A stretch of DNA of 64,000 nt from JASHVB01 sp035523995 (GCA_035523995.1 DATKPQ010000035.1:16889-80888), one strand, 5' to 3'. Shown: positions 36,119 to 45,766, numbered from the stretch's first letter. The notes: a model not told the origin generated them from the sequence alone. Translations and numbers: made by a program.

Positions 36119-36169
36119 GCGAGCAATACCGTATTGCCCGCGCTTCCTTCTAATTCCAGGAAGACCGCC

Positions 36170-36973
36170 ATGTCCCTGCCGCCGTACCGCGTCTCCGCCT
36201 ATAACACCGCCAAAGCGTCGGAAAACAAGATCCACGACGATGCCACGGCAAAGCGCTTCGGGTTTCGCGGTGGCCTGGTGGGCGGCGTGCATGTTTACGC
36301 CTACATGACGCACCTGCCGGTGTTGCGCTGGGGCCGCGCCTGGCTGGAACGCGGCACCGGCGAGGCACGCTTCGCCAAACCGGTCTATGAAGGCGACATG
36401 GCGGAAATGACCGCCACGGAAGACACCGACGGCCTGACCTTGCAGGTCGTCAGCGCAGGCGTGCTGTGCGCGACAGGCCACGCTGCGCTGCCTTCCGCTG
36501 CCCCATCCCTCGCCATAAGCGACTTCACCGCCGCCACGCCGCCGGCCCATGACTCGCGCCCCCCCGCCGATGAACGCTCGCTGACCGTGGGCAAATGGCT
36601 GGGCATGAACCCGCTGACGATCACGCCGGAGTACCAGGCGCAGGACCTGTCGGACACCCGCGAAACAGACCCGATCTACGCCGCCGAAGCCATCGTGCAT
36701 CCCGGCACGATCCTGCGTTGCTGCAACTGGGCGCTGTCGCACAACGTGGTGCTGCCGGCGTGGATGCACATGGGCAGCACGGTGCAGAATCTCGGCGTCG
36801 CGCGTGTCGGCGACGCGCTGGCCGTGCGCGCACAGGTGACGAAGAACTACGAGCACAAGGGCCACAAATGGGTGGAAATCGACGCCCTGGTGCTGGCCAA
36901 CGAAAAGACGCCGATCGCGCGGGCGACGCACATCGCAATCTATCGCCCGCGGCAATTGGCGGAAGCAGCCTGA
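36170..36973 (+). CDS. MaoC-like hot-dog acyl dehydratase
   Basis: This 267-residue protein resembles double hot-dog dehydratases. Near the N-terminus, FGFRGGLVGGVHVYAYMTH resembles the MaoC hydratase helix (G-x-x-V-x-G-x-x); a second half begins around residue 150 (AIVHPGTILRCCNWAL) and continues with HMGSTVQNLGVARVGDAL and VTKNYEHKGHKWVEIDALV. Such enzymes hydrate enoyl-CoA-type substrates. The ATG at 36170 is chosen because conserved sequence starts there. The RNase-toxin gene begins only four bases after its stop, an unexpected neighbour. Confidence 0.7.
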   Translation: MSLPPYRVSAYNTAKASENKIHDDATAKRFGFRGGLVGGVHVYAYMTHLPVLRWGRAWLERGTGEARFAKPVYEGDMAEMTATEDTDGLTLQVVSAGVLCATGHAALPSAAPSLAISDFTAATPPAHDSRPPADERSLTVGKWLGMNPLTITPEYQAQDLSDTRETDPIYAAEAIVHPGTILRCCNWALSHNVVLPAWMHMGSTVQNLGVARVGDALAVRAQVTKNYEHKGHKWVEIDALVLANEKTPIARATHIAIYRPRQLAEAA

Positions 36974-36977
36974 ACCG

Positions 36978-37808
36978 ATGTCCGAAGCCAGTACCGCCTC
37001 TCCGGAGCCGGGGCTGCAGATCATCCTATCCCCCGTGCAATTGGCCGCCATACTGCAACGGGCAACGATCAAACCTCATGAGGAGGTCAAGGAAAGGCTG
37101 ATCGGCAGCGCCATTCTGCTGGGCGGTGCTTTGGAACTCGCCGGTTCGGCAGTCTTGCTCCTGGCGCCAGATCCGACCATGGCTACCAAGGCTGGCGGTT
37201 GGGTGCTTTTGGTGCATGGCGCGGACACCACCTCGACCGGACTGCGCCAGATCTGGACCGGCGAACCCCAGAGCACGATGACCGCAACTGCCGTGACCAT
37301 GCTGGCGCGCGACTTCGGTGCCAGCACCGGTCAGGCGCGCATGGTCGGGACAGTCGTTGATACCGTTGTGCCGCTGCTGGCCGCAGCCGGAATCGGCGCG
37401 GCGCGCGTACTCTCGGTGCGCGCCGGCATGATCGACCTCGCGGCAGAAGAGGCGGCGGGTGGGCACACCATTGCACTGCATGTCGAGCAAACGGAGGCCC
37501 AGCTCGCTGATCGCCTGGCGACGCAACCACGAATTCCGGCCGCCAGCTCCTTCCGAACATTAGACGAGGCAGAGACGTTCATCAGCCGCGCGCTGGAGCA
37601 AGAGTTCGCGAATGTTCAATCGTGGGCGCGTGGCGCGCCGGTCGGAGCTCGGTATAGAATTGTCTGTGACATGGGAGAGACGGTCGGTTACAGCCTTTCG
37701 CGCGGTGCATCAGCGCTGCAGAATGTGAATCGATTGCTCATCGTGCTGCAGAAGGTCGAGATCGGCGATCGGCTCTATTTCGTATTGACAGCGTATCCCG
37801 TGCGATGA
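36978..37808 (+). CDS. CdiA-CT-type RNase A-like toxin with hydrophobic N-terminal domain
   Basis: Residues about 160-276 match the bacterial RNase A-like domain of contact-dependent inhibition toxins. The four catalytic residues known from the Yersinia kristensenii CdiA toxin (His, Arg 11 residues later, and a C-terminal Thr-x-Tyr) are all present as His168, Arg179, Thr271 and Tyr273, within ALHVEQTEAQLADRL and VLTAYP. Residues 1-160 have two hydrophobic segments (about 42-63 and 124-145) around a conserved-looking VLLVHGADTTSTGLRQIWTG stretch, as in pre-toxin regions of polymorphic toxins. There is no signal peptide, PAAR, VgrG or filamentous haemagglutinin part. The stop overlaps the immunity gene by four bases. 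Confidence 0.82.
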   Translation: MSEASTASPEPGLQIILSPVQLAAILQRATIKPHEEVKERLIGSAILLGGALELAGSAVLLLAPDPTMATKAGGWVLLVHGADTTSTGLRQIWTGEPQSTMTATAVTMLARDFGASTGQARMVGTVVDTVVPLLAAAGIGAARVLSVRAGMIDLAAEEAAGGHTIALHVEQTEAQLADRLATQPRIPAASSFRTLDEAETFISRALEQEFANVQSWARGAPVGARYRIVCDMGETVGYSLSRGASALQNVNRLLIVLQKVEIGDRLYFVLTAYPVR

Positions 37809-38086
37809 GCGGTTTTCCGCATTTGGAACAATTTCTGGGTGCCTGGTTCCATCAGGACTTCGACCTTGATGGCGACGTGCCGGATGTGGCCGCCAAGTTT
37901 CGCCAGGTTGCACAACCTGGCGAAATCGACGCCATACGAAGCGAGATTCAAACGTTCCTGTCGCATGCCGAAGGCGACGCCGACGCGGCGTTTCAACAAA
38001 CCTTCGCGCCGGATATTGCGCCGTCTGGCTGGAACATGACGGCACGGGAATGGTTGACATGGGTCGATCGACTGCTGGCTGAATAG
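37805..38086 (+). CDS. CdiI-type immunity protein
   Basis: The 93-residue protein resembles the CdiI_2 immunity family paired with RNase A-like CDI toxins: LEQFLGAWFHQDFDLDGD at the N-terminus, regularly spaced helices, then SGWNMTAREWLTWVDRLL at the C-terminus. It is acidic, as expected of an inhibitor of a basic nuclease. The ATG lies in an ATGA overlap with the toxin gene, ensuring matched expression. It would bind and block the toxin in the producing cell. Confidence 0.78.
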   Translation: MSGFPHLEQFLGAWFHQDFDLDGDVPDVAAKFRQVAQPGEIDAIRSEIQTFLSHAEGDADAAFQQTFAPDIAPSGWNMTAREWLTWVDRLLAE

Positions 38087-38196
38087 CCGGCAAGCCTGCC
38101 CTGCCCGCTTGCCTCTTCCATGCGGTGTGGCAGGTTGCGGCCTGCGGCGGGGTATCGCCTCGCGGCCAGGTGAGCGCAGCAAACGGAGGAAAATCG

Positions 38197-39186
38197 ATGC
38201 AGATCGGTGTGGTAGGCCTGGGCCGGATGGGCGCCAACATCTCGCGGCGGCTGATGCACGCGGGACATTCCTGCGTGGTGTGGGACGCCAATGCCGCCAC
38301 CGTGCAGTCGCTGGGCAAGGAAGGCGCGCAGGGCGTCGGCGGACTTGCCGACGTTGTGAAGGCACTCACCGGCAAGCCGCGCGCCGTCTGGGTGATGCTG
38401 CCCTCGGGAAAAATCACCGAGCAAACCATAGAGCACCTCGCCAGCCTGATGGGTGAGGGAGACATCATCATCGACGGCGGCAACACCAACTGGAAGGACG
38501 ACGTCCGCCGCGGCAAGGCGCTGAAGGCGAAGGGCATTCGCTACGTCGATTGCGGCACGTCGGGCGGCGTGTGGGGCCTGGAACGCGGCTACTGCCTGAT
38601 GATCGGCGGCGAAAAGGACGCCGTGGATCATCTCGACCCCATCTTCTCCGCCCTTGCACCGGGGCTAGGCTCGATCGAGCGCACGCCAGACCGCGAAGGC
38701 CGCGACACGCGTCCGGAACATGGCTACCTGCATGCTGGACCGGTCGGCGCCGGACATTTCGTGAAAATGGTCCATAACGGCATAGAATACGGCATGATGC
38801 AGGCCTTCGCCGAAGGCTTCGACATCCTGCGCTGCCGGCGTTCCGAAAACCTGCCGCCCGACGAGCGTTTCGAACTCAACATCGGCGACATCGCCGAAGT
38901 ATGGCGCCGTGGCTCGGTGGTGTCGTCATGGTTGCTCGATCTCACCGCCAGCGCGTTGGCGCCCGATGAAGATTTGGAAAAATTCTCGGGTTTCGTCGAT
39001 GATTCCGGCGAGGGCCGCTGGACCGTCGATGCGGCGGTGGAGGAAGCGGTCCCGGCGAACGTCCTCGCGGCAGCCTTGTTCACCCGCTTCCGTTCGCGCC
39101 AGGATCATACGTTCGGCGAGAAAATCCTGTCCGCCATGCGTTTCGGCTTCGGCGGCCACGTCGAGGGGGCGTTGGAAAAGAAATGA
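38197..39186 (+). CDS. gnd: 6-phosphogluconate dehydrogenase, decarboxylating (short type)
   Basis: This enzyme oxidises 6-phosphogluconate to ribulose 5-phosphate with CO2 release. The 329-residue length is that of the short, often NAD-linked GndA/YqeC class rather than the 470-residue classic enzyme. Motifs are the Rossmann start IGVVGLGRMGANI, IIDGGNTNWKDD, the catalytic YVDCGTSGGVWGLERGY, and HFVKMVHNGIEYGMMQA with the conserved Lys and His-Asn. GGAGGA precedes the ATG at 38197. Gluconokinase follows with an ATGA overlap, so gluconate is phosphorylated and oxidised by the same operon. Confidence 0.93.
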   Translation: MQIGVVGLGRMGANISRRLMHAGHSCVVWDANAATVQSLGKEGAQGVGGLADVVKALTGKPRAVWVMLPSGKITEQTIEHLASLMGEGDIIIDGGNTNWKDDVRRGKALKAKGIRYVDCGTSGGVWGLERGYCLMIGGEKDAVDHLDPIFSALAPGLGSIERTPDREGRDTRPEHGYLHAGPVGAGHFVKMVHNGIEYGMMQAFAEGFDILRCRRSENLPPDERFELNIGDIAEVWRRGSVVSSWLLDLTASALAPDEDLEKFSGFVDDSGEGRWTVDAAVEEAVPANVLAAALFTRFRSRQDHTFGEKILSAMRFGFGGHVEGALEKK

Positions 39187-39689
39187 CCGTCGCAGTGGTG
39201 ATGGGCGTCTCCGGCAGCGGCAAGACCACCATCGCAGAGGGCATCAGCCAGCGCGAGGGCTGGCCGCTGCTGGAAGGCGACAAGTTCCATCCGCCCGCCA
39301 ACGTCGAGAAGATGAGCCACGGCATTCCGCTGACTGATGAGGATCGCTTGCCCTGGCTGCACGCGATCGCCGACGCGATCGATGCCGTGCGCGCCCGAGG
39401 CGAATCCGCCGTGGTCGCATGCTCTGCGCTGAAGCGCGCCTATCGCAACATCCTGATCGGAGACCGCTCCGACGTGGTGCTGGTGTATCTACAAGGCGAC
39501 AAGGACCTGATCGCGGCGCGGATGGCGGCGCGGAAAGGCCATTTCATGCCGGTCGCGCTGCTGGACAGCCAGTTCGCCACGCTGGAGGAGCCGGGACCTG
39601 ACGAACATCCGCTCACCGTCTCGATCGCACCCCCGCCCGATGCAATCGCGGACGAAGTGGTGCGGCAATTGAAGGAACGCGCGGCATGA
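39183..39689 (+). CDS. gntK: Gluconokinase
   Basis: Gluconokinase phosphorylates gluconate to 6-phosphogluconate, the substrate of the upstream dehydrogenase. The 168-residue protein has the P-loop VMGVSGSGKTTIAEG, the family block LEGDKFHPPANVEKMSHGIP, LTDEDRLPWL, and VVACSALKRAYR. It is normal length for the family. Four-base overlap with gnd indicates coupled translation. A 15-bp minisatellite begins about 27 bases after its stop. Confidence 0.95.
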   Translation: MTVAVVMGVSGSGKTTIAEGISQREGWPLLEGDKFHPPANVEKMSHGIPLTDEDRLPWLHAIADAIDAVRARGESAVVACSALKRAYRNILIGDRSDVVLVYLQGDKDLIAARMAARKGHFMPVALLDSQFATLEEPGPDEHPLTVSIAPPPDAIADEVVRQLKERAA

Positions 39690-39715
39690 GCCAGGGCGGC
39701 TGAAGGAATGTGCGC

Positions 39716-39860
39716 AACGAGACAGGGCGACCCAAGCAAGGGCGACCCAAGCAAGGGCGACCCAGGCAAGGGCGACCCAAGCAAGGGCGCCCGAAGCACG
39801 GGCGACCCAGGCAAGGGCGGCACGAGCGGCCGTCCCCGTCATGGCCGTCCCCGTCATGGC
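39716..39860. repeat. 15-bp minisatellite between gntK and the SDR gene
   Basis: About seven tandem units of GGGCGACCCAAGCAA and variants (GGCAA, GAAGCAC) occupy 39725-39825, followed by two units of CCGTCCCCGTCATGG at about 39833-39862. Because the unit is a multiple of three, every frame stays open and reads as a pentapeptide repeat, such as GRPKQ. It lies outside the likely coding region. Confidence 0.8.
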
Positions 39861-39895
39861 CGGCCGTCTGCCCGAGATACTGGAAGGTCAATGCC

Positions 39896-40666
39896 ATGAG
39901 CGACCAGTTCGCCGTTTACCCCAGCCTGCGCAACCGCGTCGTGTTCATCACCGGCGGCGGCAGCGGCATCGGCGCCGAGGAGGTTTCGCACTTCGCAGCC
40001 CAAGGCGCGAAAGTAGCGTTCGTCGACATTGCGAAGGAACCCTCGCAAACGCTGGCGACAAGGCTGCGCGAGGCGGGCCATCCGGCACCGCTGTTTCAGC
40101 ACTGCGACCTGAAGGACATTGCCGCGCTGCGTGCGGCGATCGCGGAAGCCGCACGCCAGCTTGGGCCGATCACCGTACTGGTGAACAATGCCGCGAACGA
40201 TCAGCGCCACAATTGGCAGGATGTGACGCCGGAGTTCTGGGACGAACGCATGGCCACCAACCTGCGGCACCAGTTCTTCGCGATCCAGGCGGCGGCGCCG
40301 ATGATGAAGCAGGCCGGTGGCGGCTCGATCATCAATTTCGGCTCGGTGAGTTGGCATAACATGCAGGGCGGCATGCCGGCCTACACCACTGCGAAGGCGG
40401 GCGTTGAGGGTCTGACTCGCGGCATGGCACGCGATCTCGGTGCCGACGGCATCCGGGTGAACACGGTCATCCCCGGCTGGATCATGACCGAGCGGCAAAT
40501 CACGCTGTGGCTCACGCCCGAGGCGGAAGAAAATCTGATGCAGGCACAAACGCTAAAGCAAAAGGTAATGCCCGCTGACGTGGCACGGATGGTGCTGTGG
40601 CTGGCATCCGACGACAGCCGCATGTGCAGCGGCCAGTTGTGGGTTGTGGACGGGGGACGGTGGTAG
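39896..40666 (+). CDS. SDR-family oxidoreductase
   Basis: This 256-residue short-chain dehydrogenase has the cofactor motif VVFITGGGSGIGAEEV, NNAANDQ after the fourth strand, the catalytic Ser-Tyr-Lys in GSVSWHN and PAYTTAKAGVEGL, and RVNTVIPGWIMT. The closest described relatives act on sugars or sugar acids (for example glucose or xylose dehydrogenases), which fits its place between gluconokinase and an SMP-30 lactonase. The ATG at 39896 fits the family start; a GTG at 39710 would add about 60 residues of the tandem repeat and is unlikely. Confidence 0.88.
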   Translation: MSDQFAVYPSLRNRVVFITGGGSGIGAEEVSHFAAQGAKVAFVDIAKEPSQTLATRLREAGHPAPLFQHCDLKDIAALRAAIAEAARQLGPITVLVNNAANDQRHNWQDVTPEFWDERMATNLRHQFFAIQAAAPMMKQAGGGSIINFGSVSWHNMQGGMPAYTTAKAGVEGLTRGMARDLGADGIRVNTVIPGWIMTERQITLWLTPEAEENLMQAQTLKQKVMPADVARMVLWLASDDSRMCSGQLWVVDGGRW

Positions 40667-40791
40667 TGAATGCTCTGGTATGCCACCGGAACCATGAGGT
40701 ACCGTTGGCCTGAACGGGCGACTCCAGGCGGGTCTCGACAACCGGGGCCGGGTGCGCCCCGTGCCGGCCGCGTGCTTGCACCACGGTGACA

Positions 40792-41085
40792 ATGCTCTTA
40801 AATTCCAGTCGTTATTCACCGCAGCGAAGGGGCCTTCAATTGGCCTGGAAGCCGTCTCTATCACGTCATCTTCGTGACGCTCGAATTCGCCGCGGGATGC
40901 CCGTTGAAGAAGTTGCGGAGCGCACTGGCGTCAGCGCCGACAGCATCTATCTTTGGGAGACGGGGAAGGATCGCCCTAAGGTATTTGGTACACTAACGTT
41001 GCCGAATGGACGGCGCATCAGAACCATGCGAGAGGACGCGTTCCAGGCAGCGCTTGCTGCCAGCAGTCACCGAGGTTCCCATTGA
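40792..41085 (+). CDS. Small XRE-type helix-turn-helix protein
   Basis: The 97-residue protein carries one HTH at about residues 27-65 (LRDARIRRGMPVEEVAERTG, then VSADSIYLWETGKDRPK), like XRE-family regulators, and a short basic C-terminus. A GTG at 40786 is an alternative start. Its stop overlaps the TTG start of the membrane protein downstream (TTGA), so the pair form a unit. The role is unknown. It could regulate or partner the membrane protein. There is no recognisable promoter or phage gene nearby. Confidence 0.6.
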   Translation: MLLNSSRYSPQRRGLQLAWKPSLSRHLRDARIRRGMPVEEVAERTGVSADSIYLWETGKDRPKVFGTLTLPNGRRIRTMREDAFQAALAASSHRGSH

Positions 41086-41651
41086 GCGAGCAGGCGCCAC
41101 CGCTTGCACCGCAACCCACGCAATATAGCCGCGCATTTGACATACTCGTAGAAGATCCCGACGATCTCGTGGGCCTGCTTGCGTACGCTCTGTATAAGCA
41201 AACCGTGCGCGAGTCGGTCGCCAGTGGGCGAACTCCGCTCCCGCCGGCTCAACGTCACCCTGCGCCCACGGAGCGTGCGGCCTACCGGGGTGATGCGGAG
41301 CGCCGCCTTCAGAACTTTGCCGCCGCCGCGACAGAAGAGGCTACTCCCGAGATCATCGCTCGGGGCGTTGGTATTGCCATAGACGCCGCCAGGATTGAGC
41401 TGACTGATACTATCAACCGCCGCACCAGCTTTTGGACCGCCATTGGTATTAACCTGGCGGCCTGGATCATCACGTTGGCGATCACCGTGCTGTTGTTACT
41501 AGCAGTCTATCTGCCGAACTGGCAGGCGGCCTCCTGGAGCATGTCAAGGCAGTCCAGACCCCGCCGTCCCCTCCAGGACAGGCTCAGACGACGCCGGCTC
41601 GCTAATGCCGCGGCCTCCGGTTGCCTTGAGGCCGCGGCAGCCCGCTCTTAG
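41082..41651 (+). CDS. Membrane protein of unknown function
   Basis: The 189-residue frame has a conserved-looking N-terminal part (DDLVGLLAYALYKQTVRE), a helical middle, and one membrane segment (NLAAWIITLAITVLLLLAVYL, about 125-146). Similar AYALYKQ-type small membrane proteins are known in several phage- and plasmid-borne pairs. After the membrane segment the frame becomes Arg/Ser-rich. A shift of frame near 41525 would instead give GGLLEHVKAVQTPPSPPG and end at the TAA at 41603-41605, a more natural tail. A frameshift (real or sequencing error) is therefore possible. It starts at TTG coupled to the HTH gene. Confidence 0.55.
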   Translation: MSEQAPPLAPQPTQYSRAFDILVEDPDDLVGLLAYALYKQTVRESVASGRTPLPPAQRHPAPTERAAYRGDAERRLQNFAAAATEEATPEIIARGVGIAIDAARIELTDTINRRTSFWTAIGINLAAWIITLAITVLLLLAVYLPNWQAASWSMSRQSRPRRPLQDRLRRRRLANAAASGCLEAAAARS

Positions 41652-41681
41652 CATCCCGCCGCCAAGGGGAGAAAACGCACC

Positions 41682-42620
<939 letters not shown>

Positions 42621-42642
42621 GCCCCACGGCACACGCGTCAAA

Positions 42643-42739
42643 CATGTCATTGCGAGCAGCGCAACGACGAAGCAACCTCGGTCAAAGCTGCGTCCTCATG
42701 ATCGGATTGCTTCGTCGCTTTCGCTCCTCACATGGCATG
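42643..42739. repeat. Long interspersed palindrome (CATTGCGAG family)
   Basis: The left arm CATGTCATTGCGAGCAGCGC and the right arm ending CTCCTCACATGGCATG pair with mismatches, with GAAGCAACC/GGATTGCTTC nearest the loop. Related copies are at 51789-51957 and partly at 48424-48475. It fills much of the gap between the lactonase and permease genes. Confidence 0.7.
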
Positions 42740-42810
42740 TGAGTCTGCGCTCCGCACAACAACAATCATGACAGCGATGGCCCCGCGCTGTTCGCAACCA
42801 CGGATCGCCC

Positions 42811-44088
42811 ATGTTCCGTCTCCGTGATAACCGAACGTCCGTCAGAACCGAATTGCTCGCCGGCCTAACCACCTACCTGACAATGGCCTACATCGTCGTC
42901 GTGAACCCCAGCATTCTCGCATCCGCGGGCATCGACCATGGCGCCGCCTTCGTCGCGACCTGCATCGCCGCGGCAATCGGTTCCGCCGCCATGGGCCTGC
43001 TGGCCAACCTCCCGCTGGCCCTCGCCCCCGGCATGGGTCTCAACGCCTATTTCACTTTCACCGTTGTGAAAGGCATGGGCGTACCCTGGGAAACCGCCCT
43101 CGGTGCCGTCTTCATCTCCGGCGTCTTGTTCCTGATCGTCAGCATCCTGCGCGTGCGCGAGTGGCTGATCAACGCCATCCCGCTGTCGCTGAAACTTGGA
43201 ATCGGCGCCGGCATCGGCTTGTTCCTGGGCCTGATCGGCCTGCACGAAATGGGCCTGGTGGTTGGCGACCCCGCCACGCTGGTCCAGTTCGGTCCCATCG
43301 ATAAACCCGCAACCCTGTTATCCTGCCTCGGCTTTCTCCTCATCGCAGGCCTGTCCGCCCGCGGCATCCGCGCGGCCATCCTGCTCGGCATCATCATCAC
43401 CGCCGTGCTTGGCATTCCCTTCGGCCTGACGCAATTACACGGCATTGTATCGCTGCCGCCCTCGCTTGCACCCACGTTCCTGAAGCTGAACCTCCGTGGC
43501 GCCCTGTCGCTCGGCATCCCGGAGGTCGTACTAACATTCTTCCTGGTCGACGTGCTCGATAACGCCGGCACATTGATCGCCACCACGCACCGCGCCGGCC
43601 TGATGCGCCCGGACGGCACCGTGTCGCAACTTCGCGAAGCACTTCTCGCCGACAGCGGCGGCGCGATCATCGGCGCCATGCTCGGCACCAGCACCGCCAC
43701 CAGCTACATCGAGAGCGCCGCGGGAATCGAAGCCGGCGGACGCACTGGCCTCACCGCGTTGACGGTCGCAGCGCTCTTCCTCGCCACGCTGCTGTTCGCG
43801 CCGGTCGCGACCGCGATCCCCGGCTACGCCACCGCGCCCGCATTGGTATTCGTCGCCTGCCTGATGGCGCGCGCACTGCGCGACATCGCCTGGGCTGATG
43901 CCACCGAAACGGTGCCGGCGGTGATCATCGCGCTGGCGACCCCGTTCACTTTCTCTATCGCGACCGGGATCGGTCTTGGCTTCATCGTCTATGTCGTCGT
44001 GAAGCTGGCGGCTGGACGGAGGCGCGAGATTGCCGCCGCGGCGTGGGTCATCGCCGCGCTATCGGTGCTGCGCTTCGCTTTGACATAA
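42811..44088 (+). CDS. NCS2-family purine permease (AzgA-like)
   Basis: This 425-residue inner-membrane protein has about 12-14 hydrophobic segments. It matches the AzgA/GhxP branch of NCS2 carriers for hypoxanthine, guanine and adenine: TEVLAG-like TELLAGLTTYLTMAYIVVVN, LPLALAPGMGLNAYFTF, GAGIGLFLGLIGLHEMGLVV, VLTFFLVDVLDNAGTLI and GTSTATSYIESAAGIEAGGR, the last two being substrate-binding helices. It would import purines with protons. It stands alone between repeats and a convergent monooxygenase gene. Confidence 0.92.
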   Translation: MFRLRDNRTSVRTELLAGLTTYLTMAYIVVVNPSILASAGIDHGAAFVATCIAAAIGSAAMGLLANLPLALAPGMGLNAYFTFTVVKGMGVPWETALGAVFISGVLFLIVSILRVREWLINAIPLSLKLGIGAGIGLFLGLIGLHEMGLVVGDPATLVQFGPIDKPATLLSCLGFLLIAGLSARGIRAAILLGIIITAVLGIPFGLTQLHGIVSLPPSLAPTFLKLNLRGALSLGIPEVVLTFFLVDVLDNAGTLIATTHRAGLMRPDGTVSQLREALLADSGGAIIGAMLGTSTATSYIESAAGIEAGGRTGLTALTVAALFLATLLFAPVATAIPGYATAPALVFVACLMARALRDIAWADATETVPAVIIALATPFTFSIATGIGLGFIVYVVVKLAAGRRREIAAAAWVIAALSVLRFALT

Positions 44089-44094
44089 CGGGCG

Positions 44095-45594
44095 TCAGGC
44101 GTACACCAGCGCCGCCTCGTCCAGGTTGATCGCCGGCAGCACGTCTTTCTCGGACCAGTAATCCTGTGTATGCTGCCACTCCGGCTTGTCGCCGCGCTTC
44201 GGCAGCAGGTGCATGCCGCGTATCATGTAGCCGGGATTGAAATTTTCCGGATCGATCCACTCCAGCAGTTTCATGTCGGCATCCTCGGGACGCAGCGCAG
44301 GCACAACACTGCGCACGCCCTTTGCCTTCATATGGTTCAGCAGCCGGCAGACGAAGTCCGCCACCAGATCCGCGCGCAGCGTCCAGCTCGCCCGGAAATA
44401 GCCGAACACCCACGCCATATTGGGAACGCCGGTGAACATCATGCCGCGATAGGTTACCGTATCGGCAAAATTCAGCGTCTTGCCGTCGATGCTGAACGCG
44501 ATGTCGCCCAGCACGTTCAAATTGAATCCCGTGGCGGTGATGATGATGTCGGCCTCCAACGTCTCGCCGGACTTCAACAGCACGCCCTTTGCCGTGAACC
44601 TCTCGATTTCCCCTGTAGCAACCGACGCCTTTCCCGACCTGATCGCATGGAACAGATCGGCATCGGGCACGTAGGCCAGACGCTGCTGCCACGGGCGATA
44701 GCGCGGCGTGAAATGCCTCGCCACGTCGAAGCCGGGACCCAGCAAGGCCTGCACCGCACCGATCAGTTCCTGCTTCACCGTCTCCGGCTCGGTGAACGTG
44801 CGCCGCGTGAACGCATCTTGCTCGAACAGGATCTTCTTGCGGACGATCTCGTGAATCCACGCCGGATCGATCTGCAATCGCCGCAGTTCATCCGCCAGCT
44901 CGATCGCATTGCGGCCAATCCGGAAATAGGTCGGTGAACGCTGCAGCATCGTGATGTGGCCGCAATCCGCCGCAATCGCCGGGATCAGCGTCGCCGCGGT
45001 GGCGCCGGAGCCGATCAGCAGGACAGTCTTGCCCTTGTAATCCAGGTCCTCGGGCCATGTCTGCGGATGCACGATGATGCCCCGGTACTCCGACATACCG
45101 TCCCAATCCGGCGTGTAGCCCTCGGAATGCCGATAATAGCCCTGGCACATCAGCAGGAAATTCGCCGAAATCACGACCGCCTGGTTGGTATCGGTGCGGA
45201 TGCCCTCGATCGTCCATCGCGCGTCGGCGCCCGACCAGCGCGCGCCGGTGATCTTGTGATGGTAGCGAATATGACGCGTGAGATCGTTTTCTTCGATGAC
45301 CTCGCCCATATAGGTGAGGATTTCCTGCCCGGTCGCGATCGGCGCCCCGGTCCATGGCTTGAACCTGTAGCCGAACGTGAAAAGGTCGCTATCGGACCGG
45401 ATGCCGGGGTAGCGGTGCGTCCACCAGGTACCGCCGAAATGGTCCTGCGACTCAAGGATCACGAAACTTGTGCCGGGACACTGTTTGGTGAGATGATACG
45501 CCGCACCGATGCCCGAAATCCCTGCGCCGACGATCAGCACATCGACGTGGTCCGCAGCCTGGCCGGTTGGTTCAAGCGTGGCGATTTCGCTCAC
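44095..45594 (-). CDS. Flavin-containing monooxygenase (Baeyer-Villiger-like)
   Basis: This 499-residue enzyme binds FAD at VDVLIVGAGISGIGAAYHL (near residue 20) and NADPH at KTVLLIGSGATAATLIPAI (near residue 185). Between them is YRGIIVHPQTWP, which matches the Baeyer-Villiger fingerprint FxGxxxHxxxWP with Tyr for Phe. Such enzymes insert oxygen beside ketones or oxidise N/S atoms, often in xenobiotic or terpenoid breakdown. A GTG at 45594 preceded by AAAGGTG is preferred; 30 upstream codons in frame lack similarity. The stop is six bases from the convergent permease stop. Confidence 0.88.
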   Translation of the reverse strand: MSEIATLEPTGQAADHVDVLIVGAGISGIGAAYHLTKQCPGTSFVILESQDHFGGTWWTHRYPGIRSDSDLFTFGYRFKPWTGAPIATGQEILTYMGEVIEENDLTRHIRYHHKITGARWSGADARWTIEGIRTDTNQAVVISANFLLMCQGYYRHSEGYTPDWDGMSEYRGIIVHPQTWPEDLDYKGKTVLLIGSGATAATLIPAIAADCGHITMLQRSPTYFRIGRNAIELADELRRLQIDPAWIHEIVRKKILFEQDAFTRRTFTEPETVKQELIGAVQALLGPGFDVARHFTPRYRPWQQRLAYVPDADLFHAIRSGKASVATGEIERFTAKGVLLKSGETLEADIIITATGFNLNVLGDIAFSIDGKTLNFADTVTYRGMMFTGVPNMAWVFGYFRASWTLRADLVADFVCRLLNHMKAKGVRSVVPALRPEDADMKLLEWIDPENFNPGYMIRGMHLLPKRGDKPEWQHTQDYWSEKDVLPAINLDEAALVYA

Positions 45595-45766
45595 GGGTAC
45601 ACCTTTGTTCCGATAACGCCGGTTCGACGCGATCATGCTAGCCGTGCCGCATGTCCCGGTCGAGCGCATGTTGCGTCCCGGCAAATCGCACTTGCAGCAG
45701 CCGGGATGAAAGCTCGCTACAATGCTTCGCAGAACCCGCGTACGGGCTCCCGCGGCAAGCCGTTGG

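Noticed and set aside
39716..39860. Possible CRISPR array
   Set aside because: The 15-bp units are contiguous with no unique spacers, so it is a minisatellite; no cas genes are present.
39708..39899. 63-codon repeat-encoded small protein
   Set aside because: It exists only because the 15-bp repeat keeps frames open; mentioned as an observation, not annotated as a gene.
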